Below, one piece after another: positions 51,917 to 61,251 of a stretch of 64,000 nt of DNA. The DNA comes from Paenibacillus nanensis. GTDB lineage: Bacteria; Bacillota; Bacilli; Paenibacillales; Paenibacillaceae. How positions within the stretch are numbered: position 1 is the first letter of the stretch; every line of letters starts with the position of its first letter. The notes under the pieces were generated by a model that was not told the DNA's origin, did not search any database, and saw only the letters and a program-made list of their open reading frames with translations. The stretch is taken from the NCBI RefSeq assembly GCF_003583765.1, contig NZ_QXQA01000001.1, forward strand, positions 62,001 to 126,000. Reading direction: 5' to 3'. The position numbers and the translations under genes are program-made.

Positions 51917-54265
51917 ATGAAGATCTGGCATCTAACCTCGGCCAATATTCGAAGCGGCAAAAGCGCCGCCTTCTCGCTGTTCATTCTTATCGTGATCGCC
52001 GCGCTGCTGCTGAATGTCGGGTTGACGGTGTTGACGAAGATGGGCGCCTTCTTCGACGAGAAGTCGGAGCAGCTGGACGAGCCGCATATCGTCATTATGA
52101 CGAAGCAGTCCAACTACAAGCCGGATTACCGCGCTTATTTCGATAACCGTTCAGAGGTGAAGGCGACGGAAGAAGAAGCCATCATTCTGATGAACTCGGT
52201 GAAATTCCGATACGGGGACAACGACGTCAGCTTGGGAGCCGCTTTTCTGAATGCGGATGCGGACAGAACGTTCGGACCCATTCGGACCGTCGAAGAGCTG
52301 GAGGGCCCCGCCCAAGCCGGCGATATTTTCGTCCCGCTGGGCTTTCAATCCAGCGCGGGCTACAAGCTGGGCGACTCGTTCGAAATGACGTATCAGGGCC
52401 AGACGTTCAGCTACCGGATCAAAGGCTTTTACGAAACAACGATGATGGGGACCCCCAATATGGGGATTATGAAATATTTTCTGCCGGACGCGTCCTATCG
52501 CCAGCTGATGGAGTCGGCCGGGGATTCTGCGGCGGGCATGCTGATCTCGGCAGGTCTTCACGATACGAATCAGTCGTCGGAGGTTCGCCAGGCTTTCGAT
52601 AAGCAGTTCCCGGATAAAAGCATGGACGTGAACAATCCGCTCTTCTGGCAGGGAGACAGCGAGCTCGTCAAAAGCGTGGGCTCGATAACGATCAACGTCG
52701 TGGCGATGATTCTGGTCGCGTTCGCGGCCGTCATCGTGCTGGTCTCCCTCATGGTAATCCAGTTCCGCGTGACGAATAGCATCGACGACGGCATCGTAAA
52801 TATCGGGGTGCTGAAGGCGCTCGGCTACACGAGCAGGCAGATTATCGCTTCCACCGCTCTGCAATTTACATTGATTTCGGCGGTAGCTGCAATCGTTGGG
52901 GCGGCGCTCTCTTACGGGGTTCTTCCCGTCTTCGGGGGCATCGTGACGACGCTGTCGGGGCTGATCTGGCAGACGAAATTCGATGCCGGTATGAACGGGG
53001 CAAGCCTGCTTGTTGTGACGCTGGCGGTGCTGGCCGTGACGCTAATCGCGTCCGCGCGTATCCGTTCGCTCCAGCCCGTCACGGCATTGCGCGGGGGCAT
53101 CCGCACGCACAGCTTCCTTCGCAATCGGTTCCCGCTCGACCGGGCAACTGGAGGTCTGCAGCTCCTGCTTGCCTGCAAAGCGATGATCATGAACAAGAAG
53201 CAAAATATGATGGTCGCCGTTATTATTGCCGCGATTACGTTCGCTTCCATCTTCTCTGTCGTTCTGTACTATAACGTCGCCTCGGACAAAACGGCGTTCG
53301 TTCATCTCGTCGGCGCGGAGACATCGAACGTGATCGTCAATGCGGCTCCTGACGCGGATAGCGGGAAGCTGATGGCGGACATCAATAAGCTTGAGGGCGT
53401 ACGGAAGTCCGTTATTCTCGATATGACGTCGATGAAGCTGGACGGCGAGACCGTGTTCACGTCGATCTCGGACGATTTCGCCAAGCTGGAGAACCAGAGC
53501 GTGTACGAAGGCCGCTACCCGAAATACGATAATGAAATCGCCGTGACTTGGGTCGTAGCGGATATGCTGGGCAAGGAGGTCGGCGATACGATTGTGGCGG
53601 AAGCGGGCGACGCTTCCTATACGTACCTCATTACCGGACTTAGCCAATCCATCAGCAACTTGGGGCAGGCCGCTTATATTACGATACCGGGCGCGCAGCA
53701 CATTATGCCGGGTTATAAGGGCACGAGCATTAACGTCTATTTGGACGGCGCCGACAACGCCGGCTTCATGGAGCAGATCAAAAAGCGGTTCGGAAGCCAG
53801 GTCGGGGAGGTTGTCGACATGGACGAGATGATCGACGGGCAGACCAGCATTTATATCTCTGCGGTATTTGCCGTCATGGTGATCGTTCTGCTCATCACGA
53901 TTCTGGTCGTGACGCTTATTCTGTATCTTGTCATTAAAAAAATGATCGTGAAGCGAAAAAAGGAGCTTGGCATTCTGAAAGCAACCGGCTATACGACGTT
54001 CCAGCTCATGCGGCAAATCGCTTTAAGCTTCGTGCCGGTCGTCATCGCGGGCGTCTTGGCCGGCGGCGTGCTGGGCAGCTTGTTCACGAATTCGGTGCTG
54101 ACGCTGCTATTGTCCGGAGCGGGCATCCATAAGGTCGCTTTTATCGTTCACTTGCCTCTAATCGCCCTCATTTGCGTCGGACTGATCGGCCTATCGTACG
54201 GCGTCTCAATGCTGGTGTCTTGGGGCATCAGAAGGATTTCGGCTTACGGGCTGATTACGGAATAG
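51917..54265 (+). CDS. FtsX-family ABC permease
   Basis: 782 residues from ATG 51917, 2 bases after the ATPase stop. Helix 1 near 20-40, a large extracellular domain (about 45-245), an FtsX helix group (about 255-385), a further helix and a second extracellular domain (about 440-640), then a second FtsX group (about 650-780). This 10-helix layout with two extracellular domains differs from BceB (one large extracellular domain) and is nearer to two-FtsX exporters of Firmicutes. Works with the ATPase just upstream. Confidence 0.88.
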   Translation: MKIWHLTSANIRSGKSAAFSLFILIVIAALLLNVGLTVLTKMGAFFDEKSEQLDEPHIVIMTKQSNYKPDYRAYFDNRSEVKATEEEAIILMNSVKFRYGDNDVSLGAAFLNADADRTFGPIRTVEELEGPAQAGDIFVPLGFQSSAGYKLGDSFEMTYQGQTFSYRIKGFYETTMMGTPNMGIMKYFLPDASYRQLMESAGDSAAGMLISAGLHDTNQSSEVRQAFDKQFPDKSMDVNNPLFWQGDSELVKSVGSITINVVAMILVAFAAVIVLVSLMVIQFRVTNSIDDGIVNIGVLKALGYTSRQIIASTALQFTLISAVAAIVGAALSYGVLPVFGGIVTTLSGLIWQTKFDAGMNGASLLVVTLAVLAVTLIASARIRSLQPVTALRGGIRTHSFLRNRFPLDRATGGLQLLLACKAMIMNKKQNMMVAVIIAAITFASIFSVVLYYNVASDKTAFVHLVGAETSNVIVNAAPDADSGKLMADINKLEGVRKSVILDMTSMKLDGETVFTSISDDFAKLENQSVYEGRYPKYDNEIAVTWVVADMLGKEVGDTIVAEAGDASYTYLITGLSQSISNLGQAAYITIPGAQHIMPGYKGTSINVYLDGADNAGFMEQIKKRFGSQVGEVVDMDEMIDGQTSIYISAVFAVMVIVLLITILVVTLILYLVIKKMIVKRKKELGILKATGYTTFQLMRQIALSFVPVVIAGVLAGGVLGSLFTNSVLTLLLSGAGIHKVAFIVHLPLIALICVGLIGLSYGVSMLVSWGIRRISAYGLITE

Positions 54266-54352
54266 TGCTTGCAAAAACAACGATTTAACGAATGTTCCAA
54301 ACCTTATAATTAAGATCGTTCGTGATTTCATGCAAAAATATCGAAGAAACCG

Positions 54353-54381
54353 TTGACATCTCCCCGTGAATTGAGTAATCT
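54353..54381 (+). promoter_or_regulatory. SigA promoter of the purine permease gene
   Basis: TTGACA, 17-base spacer, TAATCT, ending 15 bases before the riboswitch aptamer. Confidence 0.8.
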
Positions 54382-54396
54382 ACTAAAGGCACTAAT

Positions 54397-54518
54397 GTCT
54401 CGTATAACCTCAATAATATGGTTTGAGGGTCTCTACTAGGAACCGAACAATCCTGACTACGAGTATAGGCGGCGCGTATTTAAGCGTATCCTATACCTGA
54501 AGTAGTTGGGATTTTTTT
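54397..54518 (+). ncRNA. Purine riboswitch, guanine type, with terminator platform
   Basis: P1 arms CTCGTA/TACGAG close a three-way junction with the conserved TATAACCTCAATAATATGG, GTCTCTACTAGG and CCTGACTACG segments. The C in GACTAC (equivalent to C74) indicates guanine/hypoxanthine rather than adenine. The expression platform pairs TATAGG with CCTATA (antiterminator), or folds a weak hairpin before the T run at 54512. Guanine should switch off the permease gene. Confidence 0.92.
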
Positions 54519-54544
54519 CATTTCGTATCGTGGAGGCAACAGGG

Positions 54545-55843
54545 ATGGAGACATTGTTTAAGCTGAAGGAACGCAACACCTCGGTCGGCACGGAGTTGCT
54601 GGCTGGACTTACGACGTTTTTTACGATGGTGTACATCGTCATTGTCAACCCCGGCATTCTGAGCCAGGCGGGCATGGACTTTCATGGCGTATTCGTGGCG
54701 ACAGTGCTGGCGAGTATCGTCGGCACGCTGATGATGGGGCTCGCATCGAATTACCCGATCGTCATAGCTCCGGGGATGGGGCTTAACGCGTACTTCGCGT
54801 TCAGCGTCGTAGCCGGCGAAGGCTTGTCCTGGCAGATCGCGCTTGGCGCCGTGTTCGTGGCGGGTATTATTTTTATATTGCTGTCGCTCACTTCGTTCCG
54901 CTATATGCTGCTGGATGCGATTCCGTCCAGCTTGAAGCATGCGATTACAGTGGGGATCGGCTTGTTCATCACGTTTATCGGTTTGCAAAATTCGAAGATC
55001 ATCGTGGCTTCGCCCTCCACGCTGCTGACGCTTGGCGACTTGACGGCGCCGATGACGCTTCTTACGATTATCGGTCTTGCAATCTCGCTTATTCTGATGT
55101 CCTACCGGGTGAAAGGCTACTTGTTCATCGGGATGATCATTACGGCGATTATCGCGTATTTTATGGGGTTAATAGAATTGCCGGAACGGGTTGTTGCGAT
55201 GCCTAGCGGACTGAACGCTACAGCACTTCAGATGGATATCGGCGGCGTGTTCTCGCACGGGTTGTATGCGGTCATCTTTACGTTCCTGCTCATTACGCTG
55301 TTCGATACGACGGGCACGATGCTTGGGGTTGCCGAGCAGGCCGGCTTAACGAAAGACGGCAAGTTCCCGCGTTCGCGCGGAGCGCTGCTGGCGGATGCGC
55401 TGGGCACAACAGCAGGGGCGGCGCTGGGGACAAGCCCAACCTCGGCTTATATCGAATCGAGCGCAGGCGTCGCGGTAGGCGGCAGAACAGGACTGACGGC
55501 GGTGACGGTCAGCGTGCTTCTCGGCCTCACGTTATTTTTCTCGCCGGTCGTCTCGGTGCTTGCGGCTATCCCGGCCATTACGGCCCCGTCGCTCATTATT
55601 GTCGGCTTCTTGATGATCAGCGTCGTGTCCAAAATCGATTGGGGCGACTTCGACGTCGTGTTCCCCGCATTCCTGATCATTGTGCTGATGCCGCTTACGT
55701 ACAGCATCGCGACAGGAATCGGCGTCGGCTTCATCGCATACCCGATTCTGAAGGCGGTGCGCGGCAAATGGCGCGAAGTGCATCCGATCTTCTACTTGTT
55801 CGCGGTTCTCTTCTTCATCCAGTTGGCCTTCTTCGGTCATTAA
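54545..55843 (+). CDS. pbuG: NCS2 (AzgA-type) purine permease
   Basis: 432 residues from ATG 54545 behind GGAGG; a longer frame starts inside the riboswitch platform. Twelve or more helices. AzgA-type motifs: LLAGLTTFFTMVYIVIVNP, IAPGMGLNAYFAF, LFDTTGTMLGVAEQAGL, GTSPTSAYIESSAGVAVGGRTGL. It imports hypoxanthine/guanine, in agreement with the guanine riboswitch upstream. The symbol follows the Bacillus PbuG type; orthology is inferred. Confidence 0.9.
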   Translation: METLFKLKERNTSVGTELLAGLTTFFTMVYIVIVNPGILSQAGMDFHGVFVATVLASIVGTLMMGLASNYPIVIAPGMGLNAYFAFSVVAGEGLSWQIALGAVFVAGIIFILLSLTSFRYMLLDAIPSSLKHAITVGIGLFITFIGLQNSKIIVASPSTLLTLGDLTAPMTLLTIIGLAISLILMSYRVKGYLFIGMIITAIIAYFMGLIELPERVVAMPSGLNATALQMDIGGVFSHGLYAVIFTFLLITLFDTTGTMLGVAEQAGLTKDGKFPRSRGALLADALGTTAGAALGTSPTSAYIESSAGVAVGGRTGLTAVTVSVLLGLTLFFSPVVSVLAAIPAITAPSLIIVGFLMISVVSKIDWGDFDVVFPAFLIIVLMPLTYSIATGIGVGFIAYPILKAVRGKWREVHPIFYLFAVLFFIQLAFFGH

Positions 55844-55865
55844 CAGGGTGAATCGTTTTAGCCAT

Positions 55866-55914
55866 TAAAAAAAGGCCGTTCCAGCTGCCACAGGGCAGAG
55901 GAACGGCCTTTTCG
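55866..55914. terminator. Bidirectional terminator
   Basis: AAGGCCGTTCC/GGAACGGCCTT arms enclose CTGCC/GGCAG; A and T runs flank both sides. Confidence 0.9.
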
Positions 55915-55927
55915 GCGATGAAGCAGG

Positions 55928-58900
55928 CTAGTTTATATATCCGGCTAGCTGAAGCATCCGCTCCAGCAGGACGGCCGCTTCCGCGCGCGTAATGTAGGCA
56001 TCCGGCTGGAGGGAGCCGTCGCCGCGCCCGTGCATAAGGCCTTCGCCCACGGCCAATGCCAGCCAAGGGAGCGCCCATTCGCCGGCTTTGTCTGCGTCCG
56101 CGAACGGCGCCAGCACCGCTTCGGCATCGGACACGTCCGCCGAATGGCCGGCTAACGCCAGCGCTTTGCCGATCATTGCGGCCGCTTCCGCTCGGGTGAC
56201 AGGGCGGTCCGGCTTGAACGTGCCGTCCGTGTAGCCGCTAATGACGCCGGCGCTTACGGCGGCGCCGATCTCGCCGGCAAACCATTCCGAGCCGCTGAGG
56301 TCGGATAAGCCGCTCTCAATCGTATCGCTTGGCAGCAGGCCGATGCCGCGGTTGAACAGCGCCGCCAGCTCGGCGCGGGAGATGTCGCGCTGCGGCTCGA
56401 AGCTGCTCTCGCTTATGCCGTTTACGATAGAGCGGCCCGCCATACGATGAATCGCGGCATCCGCCCAGTGTCCGCCTGTGTCGCCGAAGCGAGGCTGGCC
56501 GGCTTGGACAAAGGCGTAGCTGCCGCTGCCGCTGCTCCAGAACCGTGCCTCCGAATCCGATTCCGAATCCGAATCTAAGTCCGTAAGGCGGCTTGGAACA
56601 TGCCGCAGAGCTCCGTTCATCGGATCGATCCGCATCAGCACCGCGCCAGCTAAGTCCGTCTCCGGCAGAGGGAATCTGCGCTCCGAATAAAGCTCGCTGG
56701 CATCCGGCGTCAGCAGCACCTTGCCGTCCTTGTCGACCAAGGACAGCGAGAAGGTGTAAACGGGCGACAGGAGGGACGCATCACTCGAACCCGACGAATC
56801 ACCAGCATCCGCCGCCAACTCCACTTCCACTCGCGCATAAATCTCGTCAGCAGGCTTCCCGATAGCGGAGCTCCAACGATCGAACGGGAAGCTGCTTATT
56901 GGCAAGGTCCACGCAGCTCCGCCAACCTGCACATCGATGACGGAGGACGCCTCCGCCTCCGCAAGCGGCGTAAGCGGCAGAAGCGCGCCGCTTTCGCTGT
57001 CAATGACGACGCGGCCATGCTCCTTCAGCAGATCCGCAATCAGCTCGCGGTCGAGCGGCTTGCCCGCGCCGGCTGCCGGCACTTTAATCGTATCGCCCTC
57101 GACGACAGGAGCGGCAGGGTCAGCCGGAGGGGGCACGACGATAACGCCGCCTGGGGCCGAGCTTCTTGGCGCTACCGTGACGGTAACCGTCTCTGTCGTC
57201 AGCGTGCGGCCGTCCAGCGTCACGGTCGCCGAAATATCGGCCGTTCCCGGCGCGACGCCGGTCAGCCTGCTTCCCGCAACCGACACGACAGCCTCATCGC
57301 TTGAGACATAGCTGACGGTCGCGCCGCCAAGCGCGGCTTGTTCGCCGTTTTTCAGAAGCACTTGAACGGACGCGTCGACGCTGCTGCCTGCCTCGAATCT
57401 CGTAGCCGTAACCGTGAGCGCCGCGCGATCCAGCTGTACCGGCACTTTGTGCAGCTTGCTGCCTTGCGCGTAATACAGGCTGCCGTCTGCGGTCTGGGCC
57501 ATGAGGTTAACCGTGCCGGGAATGACTTGGGCGGAGCGCAAATCCTCGGGATCGATCGCGATCAGCTTGCGGCCGATGGTCGTATACATGAGCCCGTCCT
57601 CGCCCCAGCGGATATAATAGGGGCGGTATTTGCTCGTGTTGTACGGCGATGCCGTCACGACTTTGCTTTTGACGATTTCCAAAGTATCCGGGTTCATCGC
57701 GAATATGGCGGCGTCATAACCGGCGCTTTCGCTTACGAATCCGTCGAGAATACCCCAGATCAAGCCGTCGGGACCGACGGACAGCTCGCCGATCAGCTTC
57801 ACTTCGCCGTCTACGCCGGGAATTTCCGGCGTGAACGAAGCCGTTACCTGCTTCGTGGCCGTATCGAAGACGAACAGCTTCGCTTCGGCTTCCGTCGGCG
57901 TCACGCCGAGACCGCCCCATACGGAGGTGCCGCCGAACACCTTGCCGTCATGATAGGCAAGGCCGAATAAGCTTTGGTTCGGCACGATATTGGCGAACGT
58001 TTCCGCCCGCAATTCCACCCCGGACGCGCCGGCGGTTTCTTCCGCTATGGTCAAGGCGCCGCCAAGCTGGCCGTAAGTAGGGAAGGTGCCGATGAAAAGT
58101 TTGCCGTCGCCTTCCGTCATGGTGAACGGGCGGTCCTGCAGCTCTTCGATGTTCAGCGCCATGCCCGGATTGCCGCCTCCCAGCTCGCTGTAGGAGAACG
58201 GCTTGCTCATGTCGAGCCTGTACATGACGGCTCCGCTGTACGTGCCGAAGTAGACGGCGCCGCCCAGAAATCCGATGCCCTCGGGCTGATGGAACTCCTT
58301 GTTGCTATAAACAAATTGTCCGGTCTGCGTATCGTAGATGCTCATCCCGCGCTGGTAGCCGCCGATGTACAAATACCGTCCGTCCGTCTCCAGAGCGTTA
58401 ACCGTCGTTGGCGATGCCGGGACATCGGCGGCATGCTCCGCGTATTCGTTCCTAATCGGATCGTATAGGAACGATTCGCCGAATGCGGCCATGCCGGCGA
58501 GCACCGTCCGGCCCGCGAACGGACCGCTGTCCGGCGTAATCCACGCATGCGATTTCACCGCCGTATCGGCGGGAAGCTCCGGAATTCCCTCAACCTTTGC
58601 CGTCACGTTGGCGGTCAAGTCGTACGTGTACAGCTCGCCATCCAGCTTGTAGTAGATCAGGTTCGGCTGATGCGGCGACGGGGGAGAGATCTTCGTCTGG
58701 AACTCGATCGTCGTCACGTAAGCCCCCGTTGCCTCGTCGAGCACATACAGCTGGTCTCCGCTGTAGGCGAACAGCTTGCCCCCGTATACGTCAACCTCCG
58801 ATATCGTTTTGCTTGTGCCGGAAATGCCGGGAATCACGATCTCGGTTATTTCCTTCGTCTCGCGGTTGATCCGCATGACATGGGCCGTCGTGCCGATACC

Positions 58901-59995
58901 CGCATACACGTAGTCGTCGGTCACGCCGAGGCCTCTTACATACTGCTGGCCTTCCTTGATCACGCCCAAATCCGTAAACTCGCCGGAGGCGATATCGTAT
59001 TCGAAGACGCGGCCCATATTCGTATTGGAATAAGTGCCTCCGTACAGCTTGCCGTCGTTGCTCGCCTTCAGGTCGAACACCTGCTTGTTCGACGGATTTT
59101 CGCCGAGCGCTTCGATTTTTCTTTCCGCTACGACATAGCGGTACAGCACCCCGTTGGAGCTGAAATACATATTGCCGTCCGAGCCCTTCGCGATCGCCCA
59201 GATCGTATCGGAGGAGCCGGCGATCGGCTGCGTAAATTTCAGTTCGCCCGTTACGGCGTCCACGACATGGAAGGAAACGGGGCTCCCGACTGTCGTCACA
59301 TATTGCTCCCAATTGCCGTCAGGACCTATGCCATAAGCGGCGGATTGCGACAACGCGTAAGAGACCGCATCGCCGATCATAACCGGGGAGTCATAGACCA
59401 GCTCCAGCGGATCGGCCGCAATCTTCCTCTCCAGTCTCACATTGTCAATGTTCGCCAGCGTTCCTACGCCCGACGCCCCGTAATAGAACGTGATCTGCGC
59501 AAACTCCGCGTCGGCCGGCGCTACGCCTTCCAGCTTCACCGTATCCCACACGCCGGCCTTGTTCGCCAGCACCGTGTTAGCGCTTCCGCTTAAATCGGTG
59601 CTCGAGCCCGATTTTTTAAACCGCAAATACATGCGCACGCTCTTCGCCTCGACGTAGATGTCGGAGGTGACGCTGTACGTTTCGCCCGGCGTGATCGGGA
59701 TCAGCTCGCTCATGACCTCGAGCGATTTGGACGCTGTGCTGTCCGTCATATACAAGCTGTTGGTGCCTTCCGAAGCGCGGTCCTGGCGAATTTCGACATG
59801 CAAGCCTTCGGCCGGCATGGCCGGTACCGTCGTCCAGCCCGGATAGCCGTCCGACGCTTGCTCGAAGCTGCCGTTCGGCACCGTAAGCGGCTCGTAGGTG
59901 AAGTCAGAGGCGCTGACGGAATAGCCCCCCGGGCCAAGCGCCGGAACGAGGAGCGTAACGGCTGCCAGTGATGCGGTCAATCTCTTCCATTTCAT
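55928..59995 (-). CDS. Giant SLH-anchored beta-propeller surface protein
   Basis: 1355 residues from ATG 59995 (AGGAGG upstream on the minus strand). Signal peptide to about 30; a CBM4/9-like sandwich (about 35-190, VPNGSFEQASDGYPGW); a long beta-propeller-like region (about 210-860) with repeated GGTYS/IGTF/YAGIGT and short DxxT blades; a Big_2-type Ig domain (about 870-965); an unassigned domain with a DSDSESDSE linker; and three C-terminal SLH domains (from about 1170, GDTGGHWADAAI). The SLH triplet anchors it to the cell wall. It diverges from the sugar ABC operon, so it may bind the same glycan. No catalytic motif seen. Confidence 0.85.
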   Translation of the reverse strand: MKWKRLTASLAAVTLLVPALGPGGYSVSASDFTYEPLTVPNGSFEQASDGYPGWTTVPAMPAEGLHVEIRQDRASEGTNSLYMTDSTASKSLEVMSELIPITPGETYSVTSDIYVEAKSVRMYLRFKKSGSSTDLSGSANTVLANKAGVWDTVKLEGVAPADAEFAQITFYYGASGVGTLANIDNVRLERKIAADPLELVYDSPVMIGDAVSYALSQSAAYGIGPDGNWEQYVTTVGSPVSFHVVDAVTGELKFTQPIAGSSDTIWAIAKGSDGNMYFSSNGVLYRYVVAERKIEALGENPSNKQVFDLKASNDGKLYGGTYSNTNMGRVFEYDIASGEFTDLGVIKEGQQYVRGLGVTDDYVYAGIGTTAHVMRINRETKEITEIVIPGISGTSKTISEVDVYGGKLFAYSGDQLYVLDEATGAYVTTIEFQTKISPPSPHQPNLIYYKLDGELYTYDLTANVTAKVEGIPELPADTAVKSHAWITPDSGPFAGRTVLAGMAAFGESFLYDPIRNEYAEHAADVPASPTTVNALETDGRYLYIGGYQRGMSIYDTQTGQFVYSNKEFHQPEGIGFLGGAVYFGTYSGAVMYRLDMSKPFSYSELGGGNPGMALNIEELQDRPFTMTEGDGKLFIGTFPTYGQLGGALTIAEETAGASGVELRAETFANIVPNQSLFGLAYHDGKVFGGTSVWGGLGVTPTEAEAKLFVFDTATKQVTASFTPEIPGVDGEVKLIGELSVGPDGLIWGILDGFVSESAGYDAAIFAMNPDTLEIVKSKVVTASPYNTSKYRPYYIRWGEDGLMYTTIGRKLIAIDPEDLRSAQVIPGTVNLMAQTADGSLYYAQGSKLHKVPVQLDRAALTVTATRFEAGSSVDASVQVLLKNGEQAALGGATVSYVSSDEAVVSVAGSRLTGVAPGTADISATVTLDGRTLTTETVTVTVAPRSSAPGGVIVVPPPADPAAPVVEGDTIKVPAAGAGKPLDRELIADLLKEHGRVVIDSESGALLPLTPLAEAEASSVIDVQVGGAAWTLPISSFPFDRWSSAIGKPADEIYARVEVELAADAGDSSGSSDASLLSPVYTFSLSLVDKDGKVLLTPDASELYSERRFPLPETDLAGAVLMRIDPMNGALRHVPSRLTDLDSDSESDSEARFWSSGSGSYAFVQAGQPRFGDTGGHWADAAIHRMAGRSIVNGISESSFEPQRDISRAELAALFNRGIGLLPSDTIESGLSDLSGSEWFAGEIGAAVSAGVISGYTDGTFKPDRPVTRAEAAAMIGKALALAGHSADVSDAEAVLAPFADADKAGEWALPWLALAVGEGLMHGRGDGSLQPDAYITRAEAAVLLERMLQLAGYIN

Positions 59996-60246
59996 GCAGG
60001 CAAACCTCCTGGTAAGTGGAATTCCCTCATCTCCCATGATGAAAAAAAGACAGCTGCGTCCATGAGTGAGGAATTGCCTATTACAGTAGCGCCGCGCATT
60101 TTGGGTTGTCAATGGAACCGGAGAAGAACCTTTAGATTTTCTTTATAATGTTAAGATTGCAATATTTCGCGTCCGGCTCCGCAGGGCCATAATGAATCGT
60201 AAGCAAGGCTGCCGGCCCGAATACACAGCTAAAGGAGCTCAAAAAA

Positions 60247-61251
60247 ATGAGAGGATCAGTGGCGGTTTCGAACACGAATACGAACACGAACACGAATACG
60301 AATACGAATACGAATACGGACACGGACAAAAACAAAAAACCGCGCAAAGCGCGTACCTGGAAAACGATTGCTAAAGACTGGGACTTATATTTCATGCTCG
60401 TGCCGGGTCTAATATTCCTTCTCCTGTTGAAATATTCGCCGATGTACGGACTCGTGATCGCGTTCCAAGACTTCAGTATTTTCAAAGGGATAGGGGACAG
60501 CCCTTGGGTGGGCATGAAGCATTTCGAGAAGCTGTTCATTAACGATCAGTTTTTAAGCGTGCTGTCCAACACGATTATTATCAGCTTGTACAAGCTGGTC
60601 GTCTTATTTCCGGCGCCCATCATTGTGGCGATTCTGCTTAACGAAATTCGGAAGATGGCGTTCAAACGAATCATTCAATCCGTTATCTATTTGCCGCATT
60701 TCATCTCGTGGGTCATCATCAGCGGCTTGTTCCTGAACCTGCTGTCGCTCAACGACGGTATCGTGAACACGTTAATTGAGCGTCTCGGCGGCGAGCGGAT
60801 CGCCTTCTTCATGGATCAGAGCGTATTCCGTTCGCTGCTCGTCGCGACGGAAGGCTGGAAGGAGATCGGCTGGGGCACGATCATTTATTTGGCGGCGATT
60901 ACCGGCATCGACCCCGAGCTGTATGAGGCGGCCAAGATCGATGGCGCCAACAGGCTGAGGCAGATGCTTCATATTACGCTGCCCGGCATTTTCTCGACGA
61001 TCGTGCTGATGTTTATTTTGCGGCTCGGCAATATGCTCGAAGCGGGCACGGAGCAAATTCTGGTCATGTACAATCCGGTCGTCTATGACGTGTCCGACGT
61101 CATCGGCACCTACGTGTACCGGGTCGGCATCGGCGCATCCGACTACAGCTTCTCGACCGCTGTCGGCATGTTCGAGTCGGTCGTCGCCTTTGTGCTTGTC
61201 ATATCCGGCAACGCGCTGTGCAAAAAGTTTCTCGGAAGGAGCATCTGGTAA
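60247..61251 (+). CDS. Sugar ABC transporter permease, LplB type
   Basis: 334 residues behind AAAGGAG. After a 30-residue tail made of Asn-Thr repeats and a basic segment, six helices follow, with DWDLYFMLVPGLIFLLLLKYSPMYG and the EAA loop YEAAKIDGANRLRQMLHITLPG that contacts the ATPase. It pairs with the next permease, whose start overlaps this stop by one base. The binding protein and ATPase are not in the window. Confidence 0.9.
   Translation: MRGSVAVSNTNTNTNTNTNTNTNTDTDKNKKPRKARTWKTIAKDWDLYFMLVPGLIFLLLLKYSPMYGLVIAFQDFSIFKGIGDSPWVGMKHFEKLFINDQFLSVLSNTIIISLYKLVVLFPAPIIVAILLNEIRKMAFKRIIQSVIYLPHFISWVIISGLFLNLLSLNDGIVNTLIERLGGERIAFFMDQSVFRSLLVATEGWKEIGWGTIIYLAAITGIDPELYEAAKIDGANRLRQMLHITLPGIFSTIVLMFILRLGNMLEAGTEQILVMYNPVVYDVSDVIGTYVYRVGIGASDYSFSTAVGMFESVVAFVLVISGNALCKKFLGRSIW
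60271..60324. repeat. Hexanucleotide tandem repeat inside the permease gene
   Basis: Eight perfect AAYACG units (AACACG or AATACG) are followed by two decayed ones (GACACG, GACAAA). They encode Asn-Thr pairs. The six-base unit keeps the frame when copies change. Confidence 0.95.

Noticed and set aside
53042-54016. 324-codon minus-strand frame inside the FtsX permease
   Set aside because: Antisense shadow; His/Arg/Asp-rich with no motif or start signal.
58547-59593. 348-codon plus-strand frame inside the SLH propeller gene
   Set aside because: Antisense to an unambiguous protein; rich in Arg/His as shadow frames in GC-rich genes are.
60271-60324. Short tandem repeats as a CRISPR array
   Set aside because: Six-base units without spacers; a coding microsatellite. 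No CRISPR array was seen anywhere in the window.
60132-60539. 135-codon minus-strand frame with a Phe/Val repeat
   Set aside because: It is the antisense of the Asn-Thr repeat at the permease start.
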